From Sphingobacterium sp. UBA4616 (GTDB lineage: Bacteria > Bacteroidota > Bacteroidia > Sphingobacteriales > Sphingobacteriaceae): 64,000 bases of DNA. How positions within the stretch are numbered: position 1 is the stretch's first letter; every line of letters begins with the position of its first letter. The notes beneath the pieces were generated by a model that was not told where the DNA came from, searched no databases, and worked only from the letters and a program-made list of their open reading frames with translations. Positions 44,263-53,144 of this stretch are shown here, in pieces. The DNA is taken from NCBI GenBank assembly GCA_002386525.1, contig DGIS01000022.1, positions 186,001 through 250,000 on the forward strand. Direction: 5' to 3'. The position numbers and the translations under genes are program-made.

Positions 44263-46791
44263 ATGGAACGAGCTATTTTCACATTAAGAGCCTGCTCTTT
44301 TTTTCTTGCAAAAGCAATTTGCTTTTTTTGTCTGTTTTGGATTTTCAGTACGCCCGCATACGCCTATAGCAGCACGATTTCTGAACCGGATTCAGCCTAT
44401 CTCTTTGCTTATGCAAAAGATAAGAATGCTGGTAGAGAAGGGTTATTATATGCCTGGAGTTTGGACGGTAAACAATGGGACGCTATTGGAACAGAACTCG
44501 CATTTGTGAAATCAGATTATGGGCGTTGGGGATCAGAAAAGCGGATGATAAATCCGGTGTTGTTTCCTCGAAATGGCGGGGGGTGGTCCTGTGCGTGGCA
44601 ATTAAGTCCTGAAAATAATGGGCCATATGCCTATACTTTTACAACTGATTTTTTTAATTGGGGCAGGCAAGACTATTATGTCGAATTAAATGATTTGGAT
44701 AAATCAATGGTTTCGCTTGTAAAAAACAGTTTGTTGGACCGTGAGATTATTTCCATTAATGGCGAAAGTTTACGTGGAACGAAGCTGAAAGTTACATGGT
44801 CTGTAATTAAAGAATTGATTAAACATTATGATCTTGCTCTGCTTAAGCAAAAGCAATGGTCCGAACGAAGTGTTGACGATGATGTACGCTTTGCAGGCTT
44901 AAAACCCTTGGATGTTAAGTTAACCCCAAAGATCGGACAAAGCAAGTCCATCAGCGATATGTTGGTAGGTGTATTTTTTGAAGATATTAATTATGCAGCA
45001 GACGGAGGTCTCTATGCGGAATTGATTCAAAATAGAGATTTTGAATATAAATTGAGCGATAAACAAGGGCATGACAAAAATTGGAACGAGAAAACAGCTT
45101 GGAGTATGGATGGATCGGGACAATTTCATATCGACAGTATCAATCCCATTCATCCCAATAATAAGCATTATGCGAGGTTACAAGGCGCGGGTATACTAAA
45201 AAATATAGGCTACGATGGGATTGCTCTGCATAAAAACGAACGCTATGATCTTTCATTTTTTGGACGGGGCACTGCGGGTAAAGGGCGTCAACTAAAAATC
45301 CGGATAAGTACACAAGATGGAAAGATCCTTGATGAAAAATCCCTTGTTGTTGACAGCAAAAACTGGAAAAAATATCAATTGGTATTGACAGCCAATGCGA
45401 CCTGTAAGGATGCCATATTGGAATTTGTATTTACAGATCGACAACAATTGGATTTGGACCTGATTTCCTTATTCCCTCAAAACACCTTCAAAGGACGTAA
45501 AAATGGATTACGTAAAGATTTAGCCGAGGCTATTGCAGCTTTGAATCCACGTTTTGTTCGTTTTCCGGGAGGCTGTTTAGCACATGGCGATGGTATCGAA
45601 AATATCTACCATTGGTCCAATACTGTAGGACCTTTAGAAAGCCGTGTGCCACAACGCAATATGTGGGGATATCACCAAACTGTTGGTTTAGGATATTATG
45701 AGTATTTTCAATTTTGTGAAGATATAGGTGCCTATGCTGTACCGGTAGTGGCGGCTGGGGTACCCTGTCAAAATTCGGGCGCTCACGGTCATCCATTGGG
45801 CGGGCAACAATGTGGTATTCCAATGGAAGATATGGATGACTATATCCAGGAAGTGCTCAATCTGATCGAATGGGCCAATGGGGATAAAAATAGCACCTGG
45901 GGAAAGGTACGTGCAGCAGCTGGACATCCAGAACCATTTCATCTCAAATATATTGGCGTGGGTAACGAAGATTTAATATCGAATGTTTTTGAGGAGCGTT
46001 TTACGATGATTTACAATGCTATCCGTGAAAAATATCCCGATATACAGGTTATTGGAACGGCGGGGCCATTTTTTGAGGGAACCGACTATGTTGAGGGTTG
46101 GAAAATCGCCGATAAATTAAGCGTACCTATTATGGACGAACACTATTACCAGACACCCGGATGGTTTATTCATAATCAAGATTTCTACGATAAATACGAT
46201 CGGAATAAAGCGCAGGTTTATTTGGGCGAATATGCCGCTCATATCGAAGGACGTGCAAGTACCTTGGAAGTGGCATTAGCCGAAGCCGCATATCTCACTG
46301 CATTGGAAAGAAATGGTGATATCGTTAAGATGGCTTCCTATGCACCGCTGTTAGCCAAAGATGGCTATACCCAATGGCGCCCCGATCTTATTTATTTCAA
46401 CAATACCGATGTGAATTTAACGCCATCCTATTATGTACAGCAATTATTCGGTCGTAATAATGGAACGGAATATGTTCCTGTGGAAGCCAGCTATTCTAAT
46501 GCTGCCGTTGAGGTACAGAAGCGCGTGGCATTTTCTATTGTTAACGATCCTAAAGATCAATCAATCATTATAAAAATGGTCAATGTTTTGCCTGTTGCCG
46601 TCAACATGGAATTGGAACTAGCTAAATTCAACCTAAAAACTGAGCCTGCTGTTGTTGCGCAGCTCACAGGAGAGTTGAAGAGTACAACAGCGAAGCCCGA
46701 ACAAAAGACCGTGCCAGTGGAAAAGCTTAAAAACCAGCAATTGCCACCTTATTCGTTAACCATCATTCGAATTCCATCGCGTGCAAAATAG
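44263..46791 (+). CDS. GH51 alpha-L-arabinofuranosidase with N-terminal partial propeller
   Basis: The 842-residue exported protein has an unusually long signal region ending near 'STPAYAY'. Residues ~45-150 resemble the first blades of the GH43-like protein encoded next ('AYLFAYAKD', 'LLYAWSLDGKQWDAIG'). A GH51-type beta domain and TIM barrel follow ('RFVRFPGGCLAHGD', 'VGPLESRVPQRNMWGYH'). The acid/base is Glu569 in 'GVGNEDL' and the nucleophile Glu656 in 'YLGEYAAH'. It would release alpha-L-arabinofuranose from arabinan side chains. The N-terminal part lacks a complete propeller and is probably non-catalytic. Confidence 0.88.
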   Translation: MERAIFTLRACSFFLAKAICFFCLFWIFSTPAYAYSSTISEPDSAYLFAYAKDKNAGREGLLYAWSLDGKQWDAIGTELAFVKSDYGRWGSEKRMINPVLFPRNGGGWSCAWQLSPENNGPYAYTFTTDFFNWGRQDYYVELNDLDKSMVSLVKNSLLDREIISINGESLRGTKLKVTWSVIKELIKHYDLALLKQKQWSERSVDDDVRFAGLKPLDVKLTPKIGQSKSISDMLVGVFFEDINYAADGGLYAELIQNRDFEYKLSDKQGHDKNWNEKTAWSMDGSGQFHIDSINPIHPNNKHYARLQGAGILKNIGYDGIALHKNERYDLSFFGRGTAGKGRQLKIRISTQDGKILDEKSLVVDSKNWKKYQLVLTANATCKDAILEFVFTDRQQLDLDLISLFPQNTFKGRKNGLRKDLAEAIAALNPRFVRFPGGCLAHGDGIENIYHWSNTVGPLESRVPQRNMWGYHQTVGLGYYEYFQFCEDIGAYAVPVVAAGVPCQNSGAHGHPLGGQQCGIPMEDMDDYIQEVLNLIEWANGDKNSTWGKVRAAAGHPEPFHLKYIGVGNEDLISNVFEERFTMIYNAIREKYPDIQVIGTAGPFFEGTDYVEGWKIADKLSVPIMDEHYYQTPGWFIHNQDFYDKYDRNKAQVYLGEYAAHIEGRASTLEVALAEAAYLTALERNGDIVKMASYAPLLAKDGYTQWRPDLIYFNNTDVNLTPSYYVQQLFGRNNGTEYVPVEASYSNAAVEVQKRVAFSIVNDPKDQSIIIKMVNVLPVAVNMELELAKFNLKTEPAVVAQLTGELKSTTAKPEQKTVPVEKLKNQQLPPYSLTIIRIPSRAK

Positions 46792-46868
46792 CCCAATTCA
46801 ACTCCTATGAAACCTCTAGTTGTGCAGAAAAGTATATGTTAGTTTTTATTCATCTCTATTTGACAAAA

Positions 46869-47810
46869 ATGAAAAAACAATTTCTAGTTACCCTATTCGT
46901 TCTTTTAACTTACCTGGTTAAGGCGCAATCTCCCGTATACCTTTTTTCGTATTTTGTAGATAATGGCGCTGATGGATTACATCTAGCTTATAGTTTGGAT
47001 GGTTTGAAATGGGAACCATTGAATCAGGGAAAACCCTTCTTAACACCAACAGTAGGAAAAGATAGACTGATGCGCGACCCCAGTATTTGTCAGGGTCCCG
47101 ATGGGACCTTTCATCTGGTATGGACAACAGGTTGGTGGGACAAAATTATCGGATATTCTTCCTCCAAAGACCTTAAGCAGTGGACCCAACAAAAAGCAAT
47201 ACCAGTCATGGTAGATGAACCCGATGCAAAAAATGCATGGGCTCCCGAACTTTTTTACGACAATGCGACGAAAGAATATTATATCATTTGGGCCACGACA
47301 ATTCCTGGTCGCCACAAAGAGGTACCGACTAGTGCTAGTGAAAAAGGATTAAACCACCGGATGTATAGCGTTACGACGAAAGATTTTAAAACTTTTTCAA
47401 AAACTAAGTTATTTTTTGATCCCGAATTTAGTGTGATCGACGCGGCCATTATACAACAAGCTAATAAGGAATATATGATGGTGCTGAAAAACGAAAACTC
47501 TAATCCGCCGGAGAAAAACATCCGAATCACCGCAACAAAGAATTTAGCCAAAGGCTTCCCAACTACTGTCTCTAAACCGATCACAGGCAATTATTGGGCT
47601 GAGGGTCCTGCTCCGCTGCAAGTAGGGGAGTATATATATGTATATTTCGATAAATACCGCGATCATAAATATGGTGCTGTTCGTAGTAAAGATGGTATCA
47701 ACTGGGAAGATGTCTCTGATCTGGTGAGCTTTCCTAAAGGCGTTCGTCATGGAACAGCTTTTACGGTAAATCCAACCGTTTTATCCAATCTATTATCATT
47801 GAAAAGATAG
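46869..47810 (+). CDS. GH43-like arabinosidase/xylosidase, exported
   Basis: ATG 46869 gives a 313-residue protein with a signal ending 'LVKAQ'; an earlier frame start at 46836 would only lengthen the leader. The five-bladed-propeller motifs are intact: Asp70 in 'LMRDPSI', a central Asp in 'SVIDAAI' and Glu in 'YWAEGPAPL'. It is short for GH43, with a single propeller and no accessory domain. It follows the GH51 gene by 77 bases and probably acts with it on arabinose-containing side chains. Confidence 0.88.
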   Translation: MKKQFLVTLFVLLTYLVKAQSPVYLFSYFVDNGADGLHLAYSLDGLKWEPLNQGKPFLTPTVGKDRLMRDPSICQGPDGTFHLVWTTGWWDKIIGYSSSKDLKQWTQQKAIPVMVDEPDAKNAWAPELFYDNATKEYYIIWATTIPGRHKEVPTSASEKGLNHRMYSVTTKDFKTFSKTKLFFDPEFSVIDAAIIQQANKEYMMVLKNENSNPPEKNIRITATKNLAKGFPTTVSKPITGNYWAEGPAPLQVGEYIYVYFDKYRDHKYGAVRSKDGINWEDVSDLVSFPKGVRHGTAFTVNPTVLSNLLSLKR

Positions 47811-48111
47811 TTGAGAATAACAGTTGTCATCTTAATTATAGCGATTGTAATAAAAAAGGTTTTCAAACGGGGAGAATGAAAACCTTTAAAATAACCAATT
47901 AATCCTAAATTTATGATAAAAAATATGATGCTTTGCTATAGGCTTTCCTTTGATTTAAACCATCTCATCTAAATCATAATATACGTACAGGCCAATTAAA
48001 TTGAAAAGCTACCGATTCAATACAGCAAGTTTACGTAAACCAAATGAACTTGTCATCCTGTGCTGTACTGTTCCAAAAGTATGGGATTAGATCTGAAACC
48101 ATTCAGGTAAG
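47811..48111 (+). other. Structured leader region before the second GH2 gene
   Basis: There is no gene of normal size here. A perfect 11-bp hairpin (47855-47865 with 47877-47887) carries ACGGGGAG in its loop. A short frame at 47913-47972 could encode a 19-residue peptide (MIKNMMLCYRLSFDLNHLI). Its upstream stretch AACCAATTAATCCTAAATTT looks like the leader of SusC-type genes in these bacteria, so it may be either a leader peptide or the scar of a lost gene. The region ends in the hairpin listed separately. Confidence 0.45.
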
Positions 48112-48145
48112 TTCAGGACACTGGTGCGTCCTGAATTTTTTATTT
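48112..48145 (+). terminator. Terminator-like hairpin just before the GH2 ribosome-binding site
   Basis: An 8-bp perfect stem (48112-48119 with 48128-48135) is followed by TTTTTTATTTT. The AGGAG ribosome-binding site (48147-48151) and start codon (48165) come right after it. A second TTCAGG at 48102-48107 could pair with the same 3' arm, giving an alternative fold. This suggests transcription attenuation of the GH2 gene, though it could simply end an upstream transcript. Confidence 0.7.
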
Positions 48146-48164
48146 TAGGAGTTTGCTAACCCAA

Positions 48165-51038
48165 ATGAATAGACCGATGCTTAAAATTCGAATTACGCTC
48201 TTTGCTTTAATATACGTTATGATGGCACATATCGCCTCAGCGCAGATTGGGAAAGAAATACAGTATCTTTCGGGAACTGACAACGTTCATACCGTTAATT
48301 GGGATTTTTGGGTGACGGGGGGGCGTAAAGCCGGGAAATGGGATAAGATCGCTGTGCCTAGCCATTGGGAACAACAAGGTTTCGGGGCATACAACTATGG
48401 ACGGGATTATGTGACTTATGGCAAGAATTTTACCTTCCATGATGAGAAAGGTCTATATCGGCATCAATTTACTGTCCCAAAGAATTGGAAAGGGAAAAAA
48501 ATAAACCTTGTTTTTGAAGGTTCAATGACCGATACTGAAGTCAAGATCAACGGGAAGCTAGCCGGAGATATCCATCAGGGTGCTTTTTATCAGTTTAAAT
48601 ACGATGTTACCGACAAGATCACCTTTGGCAAGGCCAATATATTGGAGGCTACTGTGTCAAAAATGTCTTCCGATAAATCCGTTAACAATGCGGAGCGCCT
48701 TGCGGATTATTGGATTTTAGGCGGTATTTATAGGCCCGTATACCTTGAAGCGACAGCAAAGGAACACATCAGCTGGACGGCTATCGATGCAAAGGCAGAC
48801 GGAGCTTTTCGAAGCAATGTACACTTAGAGGGGCTCTCTAAGGCTAATAAACTATCGGTAGAGATCAAAGATCTGAAGGGTAATGTGATCGCGATTCAAC
48901 AGTTTCCAATTACTGCGAAAGACTCAGTGAAATTGATCGAAATGAAAGTTGAAAACCCTTTATTATGGACCGCCGAGACACCAAACCTATATCAGGCCAT
49001 CTATACCTTGTGGAATGGGAAGAAAAAAGAATATCAATATCAAGATCGCTTTGGTTTCAGAACAATTGAAGTTCGTGAGGGAGACGGCATTTATGTCAAT
49101 GGTGTAAAAGTAAAGATGAAAGGTGTTAATCGTCATGTATGGTGGCCCGAAACCGGACGGTCGGTAAACGCGCAATTGGATCTGAACGATGTTAAATTGA
49201 TCAAAGAAATGAATATGAATGCGGTCCGCTGTTCGCATTATCCGCCAGATAGATCTTTTTTGGCATATTGCGATTCATTGGGCTTATATGTTTTGGATGA
49301 ATTGGCTGGCTGGCAAAAAGCATACAGTACCGTTGTGGGTAAAAAGTTGGTGCGAGAAATGGTTATTCGAGATGCTAACCATCCTTCCATTATACTTTGG
49401 AGCAACGGCAATGAAGGTGGACATAATAAAGAACTTGTAGACGAGTACAAGAAATATGATCTTTCGGCGAGAACAGTCATTCATGCACATCATAGACCGG
49501 GAAATGCAATCAATGGAATCGACTGTAACCATTATGAAGATTTTTATTCGACAAAAAAAATTCTGGAAGGACCAAATATTTATATGCCAACCGAATTTCT
49601 CCACGCACAGGATGATGGAGGTGCTGCGGCAGGATTGGCGGATATATGGGAGCTGCACTGGAATGCCAAATTAGGTGCCGGCGGATTTATCTGGGATTTT
49701 GCAGATGAAGGTATTGTGCGTACAGATTTCAATAATGCGATTGATGTCAACCGCGTAAATGCCCCTGATGGAATTCTTGGGCCACATCGCGAAAAGGAGG
49801 GCAGTTTCTATGCCATTCGGGAGATCTATGCACCTGTACATATTACGATGAAGAAATTACCTGTTGACTTCAACGGAACGATTTCGGTGGAAAATCGTTA
49901 TCATTTTACTGATCTGAAAAACTGTCGATTTGAGGGTAAACTGATTACCTATCAACAACCCTATGCGGATGAATCAGGTGTGGATTCAGTACTACATCTA
50001 CACGTCGACAGTCCTATATTGCCTCCAACACAAAAGGGAAACTTGCAATTGAATTTACCGAGCGACTGGAAACAATATGATGCGCTGATATTGACTGCGA
50101 TTGATCCACACGGGGAGGAAATTTATACTTGGACCTGGCGTGTAAAATCCAATCAAATGCTTACTGCGGAAATTTTGCCGTTGAAATCTTCTACCGATGT
50201 TGAAGTGAAAGAAGACAGTGCGAATTATATGCTTAAGGCAAACGGAATAACAGCTATGATTTCCAAAAAAACAGGATTATTGGTTGATCTGGCCAATGAT
50301 TATAGCATGAAATTGGCTTTCAATAATGGTCCGGTGCTTATCGATGGACAGTCGGAGCTGAAAAGTGCTAAACGTTGGAAAGACGGAAAAAATGAAGCTG
50401 TTGAGTTTATGTTTGATGGTAACCTAAGTTTTATCCGTTGGACGATGCGCCCAGACGGGTGGTTAAAACTTGATTATGCTTATCATATGGGCAAAGCAGT
50501 ACCCTATGCTGGAGTGAGCTTTAATTTTCCTGAAAACTATATTATTGGGGCCAAATGGCTTGGTAATGGCCCTTATCGCGTATGGAAGAATAGGATGCAA
50601 GGTGTCACACTAAATACATGGGAAAAAATGTATAATGACGGAAAAGCAGGTATTGGGCCATGGACATTTCCTGAGTTTAAAGGCTACTTCTCGGATGTTA
50701 GTTGGATACAATTCAATACAGTGCAAGGGAAGTTTTTGGTTGCAACAGATCAGGAAGATTTATTTGTGCGATTATTCGAGTTCTACGGAATTTCCGGTCC
50801 CAAAGGTTATCCGCAGTTGCCGACGGGGGATATTTCCTTTTTGGATGCTATTCCTCCTATTGGAACAAAACTGGCGTTGGGAATCAATGGAAATGCTGGG
50901 GTGAATGGACCCGCAGGTGAGCTTAATCAAATGGATAAAAAGATTAATCGGACACTCTATTTTTACTTTGGTACCCCGAAGGGCGAAAAAGAAAATACAC
51001 AATTTGTTATGCCTAAGGTTAATGTGTTGACAGATTAA
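48165..51038 (+). CDS. GH2 glycosidase (beta-galactosidase/glucuronidase type), exported
   Basis: ATG 48165 (957 residues) is chosen for its AGGAG site; the TTG at 48153 overlaps that site. The signal peptide ends 'HIASAQ'. GH2 architecture is visible: jelly roll with 'AVPSHWEQQGFGAYNYG', Ig-like domains, barrel with 'MKGVNRHVWWPETG', acid/base Glu in 'LWSNGNEGGHN', and probable nucleophile Glu in 'MPTEFLHAQDDGG'. The nucleophile context differs from LacZ (E-Y-x-H-x-M-G-N), so the specificity may not be galactose. It forms its own unit between an attenuator-like hairpin and a strong terminator. Confidence 0.87.
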   Translation: MNRPMLKIRITLFALIYVMMAHIASAQIGKEIQYLSGTDNVHTVNWDFWVTGGRKAGKWDKIAVPSHWEQQGFGAYNYGRDYVTYGKNFTFHDEKGLYRHQFTVPKNWKGKKINLVFEGSMTDTEVKINGKLAGDIHQGAFYQFKYDVTDKITFGKANILEATVSKMSSDKSVNNAERLADYWILGGIYRPVYLEATAKEHISWTAIDAKADGAFRSNVHLEGLSKANKLSVEIKDLKGNVIAIQQFPITAKDSVKLIEMKVENPLLWTAETPNLYQAIYTLWNGKKKEYQYQDRFGFRTIEVREGDGIYVNGVKVKMKGVNRHVWWPETGRSVNAQLDLNDVKLIKEMNMNAVRCSHYPPDRSFLAYCDSLGLYVLDELAGWQKAYSTVVGKKLVREMVIRDANHPSIILWSNGNEGGHNKELVDEYKKYDLSARTVIHAHHRPGNAINGIDCNHYEDFYSTKKILEGPNIYMPTEFLHAQDDGGAAAGLADIWELHWNAKLGAGGFIWDFADEGIVRTDFNNAIDVNRVNAPDGILGPHREKEGSFYAIREIYAPVHITMKKLPVDFNGTISVENRYHFTDLKNCRFEGKLITYQQPYADESGVDSVLHLHVDSPILPPTQKGNLQLNLPSDWKQYDALILTAIDPHGEEIYTWTWRVKSNQMLTAEILPLKSSTDVEVKEDSANYMLKANGITAMISKKTGLLVDLANDYSMKLAFNNGPVLIDGQSELKSAKRWKDGKNEAVEFMFDGNLSFIRWTMRPDGWLKLDYAYHMGKAVPYAGVSFNFPENYIIGAKWLGNGPYRVWKNRMQGVTLNTWEKMYNDGKAGIGPWTFPEFKGYFSDVSWIQFNTVQGKFLVATDQEDLFVRLFEFYGISGPKGYPQLPTGDISFLDAIPPIGTKLALGINGNAGVNGPAGELNQMDKKINRTLYFYFGTPKGEKENTQFVMPKVNVLTD

Positions 51039-51051
51039 AAGAATAATGCAT

Positions 51052-51092
51052 AAAAAAGGGCTTTTCTATTTTTTAGAAAAGCCCTTTTTTAT
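51052..51092 (+). terminator. Rho-independent terminator after the second GH2
   Basis: A perfect 17-bp stem (51052-51068 with 51074-51090) with a TTTTT loop ends in a run of T. It lies 13 bases after the stop codon. Confidence 0.95.
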
Positions 51093-51783
51093 GGTGTACC
51101 CCTAATAGTATGTATTCTTTTCAATAATGCTTATTTAGATTTCTTGAACCCCAAAAGGTTGTACTTTATTCACTTTTATCGCTATTCGTGTAGGGAAAAT
51201 CATTGAAGTATTTATTTTGAATAGCAGTTGATGTTGTTTTTTTAGATGTACATCTTCAATTGTACGGTCTGAATTGGAAGTTCGGGATTGCCATTGATCT
51301 TCTAATTTTACCAAGCAGGACAGTGCAAGGTGGTTTTGGATATGCTGTCTTAAGGATAAGTTATGACCAAATCCATACCAACTCCTAACTGCAAGCGGAT
51401 TGTTAAAAAGGTAAAAGCATAGTGAATGCACCATAAAAGGTGGACTCAACGTGGACTCACTGTGGACTCACAGTGGTTACAGTTAGGAGTTGGTGTTAAG
51501 TTGGTATGGAGTTGGTGTTGGGAATTCTATAACAAATATATTACGAATAGCTTTGAATCCTTGTTATTGGGTTTATTATCAATGAAAATGAAGATGTGTT
51601 GACTGTGTAATTGAGCTTGTTCAGGATACTACAGGACGGCTCTTGTTAAAAATGTTGATACTTTTAAAACTAGCTACTTATTTAGGCATCCTTAAATACG
51701 CTGATCAATTTGACGGTATTGTCTGCACGTTTTAATTAAGCTGTAGACAAGCGGGAAAAGAAGACTTAATAAAACTTAATATT
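51093..51783. other. Gene-free gap with short repeats
   Basis: No convincing gene is present. A 104-residue minus-strand frame (51135-51449) matches nothing I recognise. The gap holds 3.4 tandem copies of an 11-mer GTGGACTCAnn (51440-51476), flanked by a 15-bp inverted repeat (51377-51391 and 51480-51494), and two direct copies of GGAGTTGGTGTT (51486, 51508). A 6-bp inverted repeat TTGTCT/AGACAA (51719-51750) lies 34 bases before the GH28 start and may be an operator. Confidence 0.6.
51377..51519. repeat. Tandem 11-mers enclosed by an inverted repeat
   Basis: Tandem GTGGACTCA-based 11-mers at 51440-51476 are bracketed by ACCAACTCCTAACTG (51377-51391) and its exact reverse complement (51480-51494). 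GGAGTTGGTGTT then occurs twice at a 22-base period (51486-51497, 51508-51519). It is not CRISPR: the repeats abut with no spacers. Confidence 0.85.
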
Positions 51784-53106
51784 ATGAAAAAATTCTTTCG
51801 ATTTTTACATCTGCTTACATCAATTGCGATTTTGTCCAATGTACATGCGCAAGGAAAGTTTCCGGACGGAACGGTAATTTCAACATGGTTCGAGACTGTA
51901 AAATCGACTGAGATCGAAACGCTCGGAAAGAAATTTCTCATCACAGATTTTGGTGTTGCGTCAGATAGCACCATCGTGCAAACGGCCAAAATTCAACAGG
52001 CTATTGATAAGGCCTATACCAGCGGTGGAGGTGTAGTCATAGTGCCTAAAGGTGTCTACCTGAGTGGATCCTTATTTTTTAAACCGAATACACATTTACA
52101 CCTCGAAGAAGGCGCTGTACTGAAAGGAAGTGATGATATTGCGGATTTTGTGCTAGCGGAAACTCGGATGGAAGGGCAAACAGTGAAGTATTTTTTGGCG
52201 CTTGTCAATGCAGACCAGGTGGATGGATTTACAATTTCGGGTAAAGGTACACTCGATGGAAACGGGTTACGCTACTGGCGATCCTTCTGGCTTAGGAGAC
52301 AGTTTAATCCACAATGCACAAATATGGACGAGATGCGTCCACGTTTACTTTATGTGTCCAACAGCAAGGATGTACAGGTTTCAGGCATTCGCTTGATCAA
52401 TTCACCTTTTTGGACCTCGCATTATTATAAATGTGAAAATCTCAAATTGATCGGTTTACATATTTCAGCACCAAAGGAACCTGTGAAAGCACCTAGTTCC
52501 GATGCGATCGATTTGGATGTCTGCCGTAATGTATTGATTAAAGATTGTTACTTATCCGTTAACGATGATGCCATTGCACTAAAAGGCGGTAAAGGGCCTA
52601 AGTCCGACAAAGATCCTAACAACGGCCCCAATTCAAATATTATTATTGAAAATTGTTTTTTTGGATTTTGTCATAGCGCACTCACTTGCGGCAGTGAATC
52701 TATTCATAGCTACAATGTGATTTTTAGGAACAATACCTTAGATAAAGCACGTAAGCTACTGCAATTAAAAATGCGTCCCGATACACCCCAGGAATATGAA
52801 AACATTCTGATCGAAAACATCAAGGGAAATGTCAATAGCATGTTGTTTATTAAACCTTGGACCCAATTTTTTGATTTGAAGGGCGAGAAAGATATTAAAA
52901 TGTCGTATGCAAGAAATATTGTTTTGCGCAATATTGACCTAGATTGCGACATCGTATTTGATGTACTCAACTCGGAGCAATATGTACTGTCAGATTTTAC
53001 TTTTCAAAATCTGCATGTCCGCGCCGCCAAAGATCCCGTGATTCATAAGGAATATGTTAAAAACTTTGTCCTGAATCAGGTGACTGTTAACAATAAAAAG
53101 CAATAA
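51784..53106 (+). CDS. GH28 polygalacturonase-type hydrolase, exported
   Basis: The 440-residue right-handed beta-helix protein has a signal ending 'NVHAQ' and opens with the family's 'TDFGVASDSTIVQTAKIQQAI' and 'GGGVVIVPKGVYLSGSLFF'. The three catalytic Asp positions are present ('SSDAIDLD', 'VNDDAIALKGG'), and the His of the G-H-G motif is kept as 'CHS'. The R-x-K motif reads 'QLK', losing the Arg that holds the galacturonate carboxylate. Activity on rhamnogalacturonan or a modified uronate is therefore more likely than on plain polygalacturonan. It is first in block E. Confidence 0.87.
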   Translation: MKKFFRFLHLLTSIAILSNVHAQGKFPDGTVISTWFETVKSTEIETLGKKFLITDFGVASDSTIVQTAKIQQAIDKAYTSGGGVVIVPKGVYLSGSLFFKPNTHLHLEEGAVLKGSDDIADFVLAETRMEGQTVKYFLALVNADQVDGFTISGKGTLDGNGLRYWRSFWLRRQFNPQCTNMDEMRPRLLYVSNSKDVQVSGIRLINSPFWTSHYYKCENLKLIGLHISAPKEPVKAPSSDAIDLDVCRNVLIKDCYLSVNDDAIALKGGKGPKSDKDPNNGPNSNIIIENCFFGFCHSALTCGSESIHSYNVIFRNNTLDKARKLLQLKMRPDTPQEYENILIENIKGNVNSMLFIKPWTQFFDLKGEKDIKMSYARNIVLRNIDLDCDIVFDVLNSEQYVLSDFTFQNLHVRAAKDPVIHKEYVKNFVLNQVTVNNKKQ

Positions 53107-53144
53107 TATGCTTTACCAGCATGTTTTTGTGAATTAGGCCTACG

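Noticed and set aside
47855..47887. Hairpin read as a minus-strand terminator
   Set aside because: A T-run would follow on the minus strand, but there is no minus-strand gene for it to end.
51135..51449. 104-residue minus-strand frame in the gene-free gap
   Set aside because: No recognisable motif or clear ribosome-binding site, and its start runs into the tandem repeats. It could be a remnant, but I cannot support it as a gene.
51440..51476. Possible CRISPR array
   Set aside because: The 11-mers abut with no spacers and there are no cas genes.
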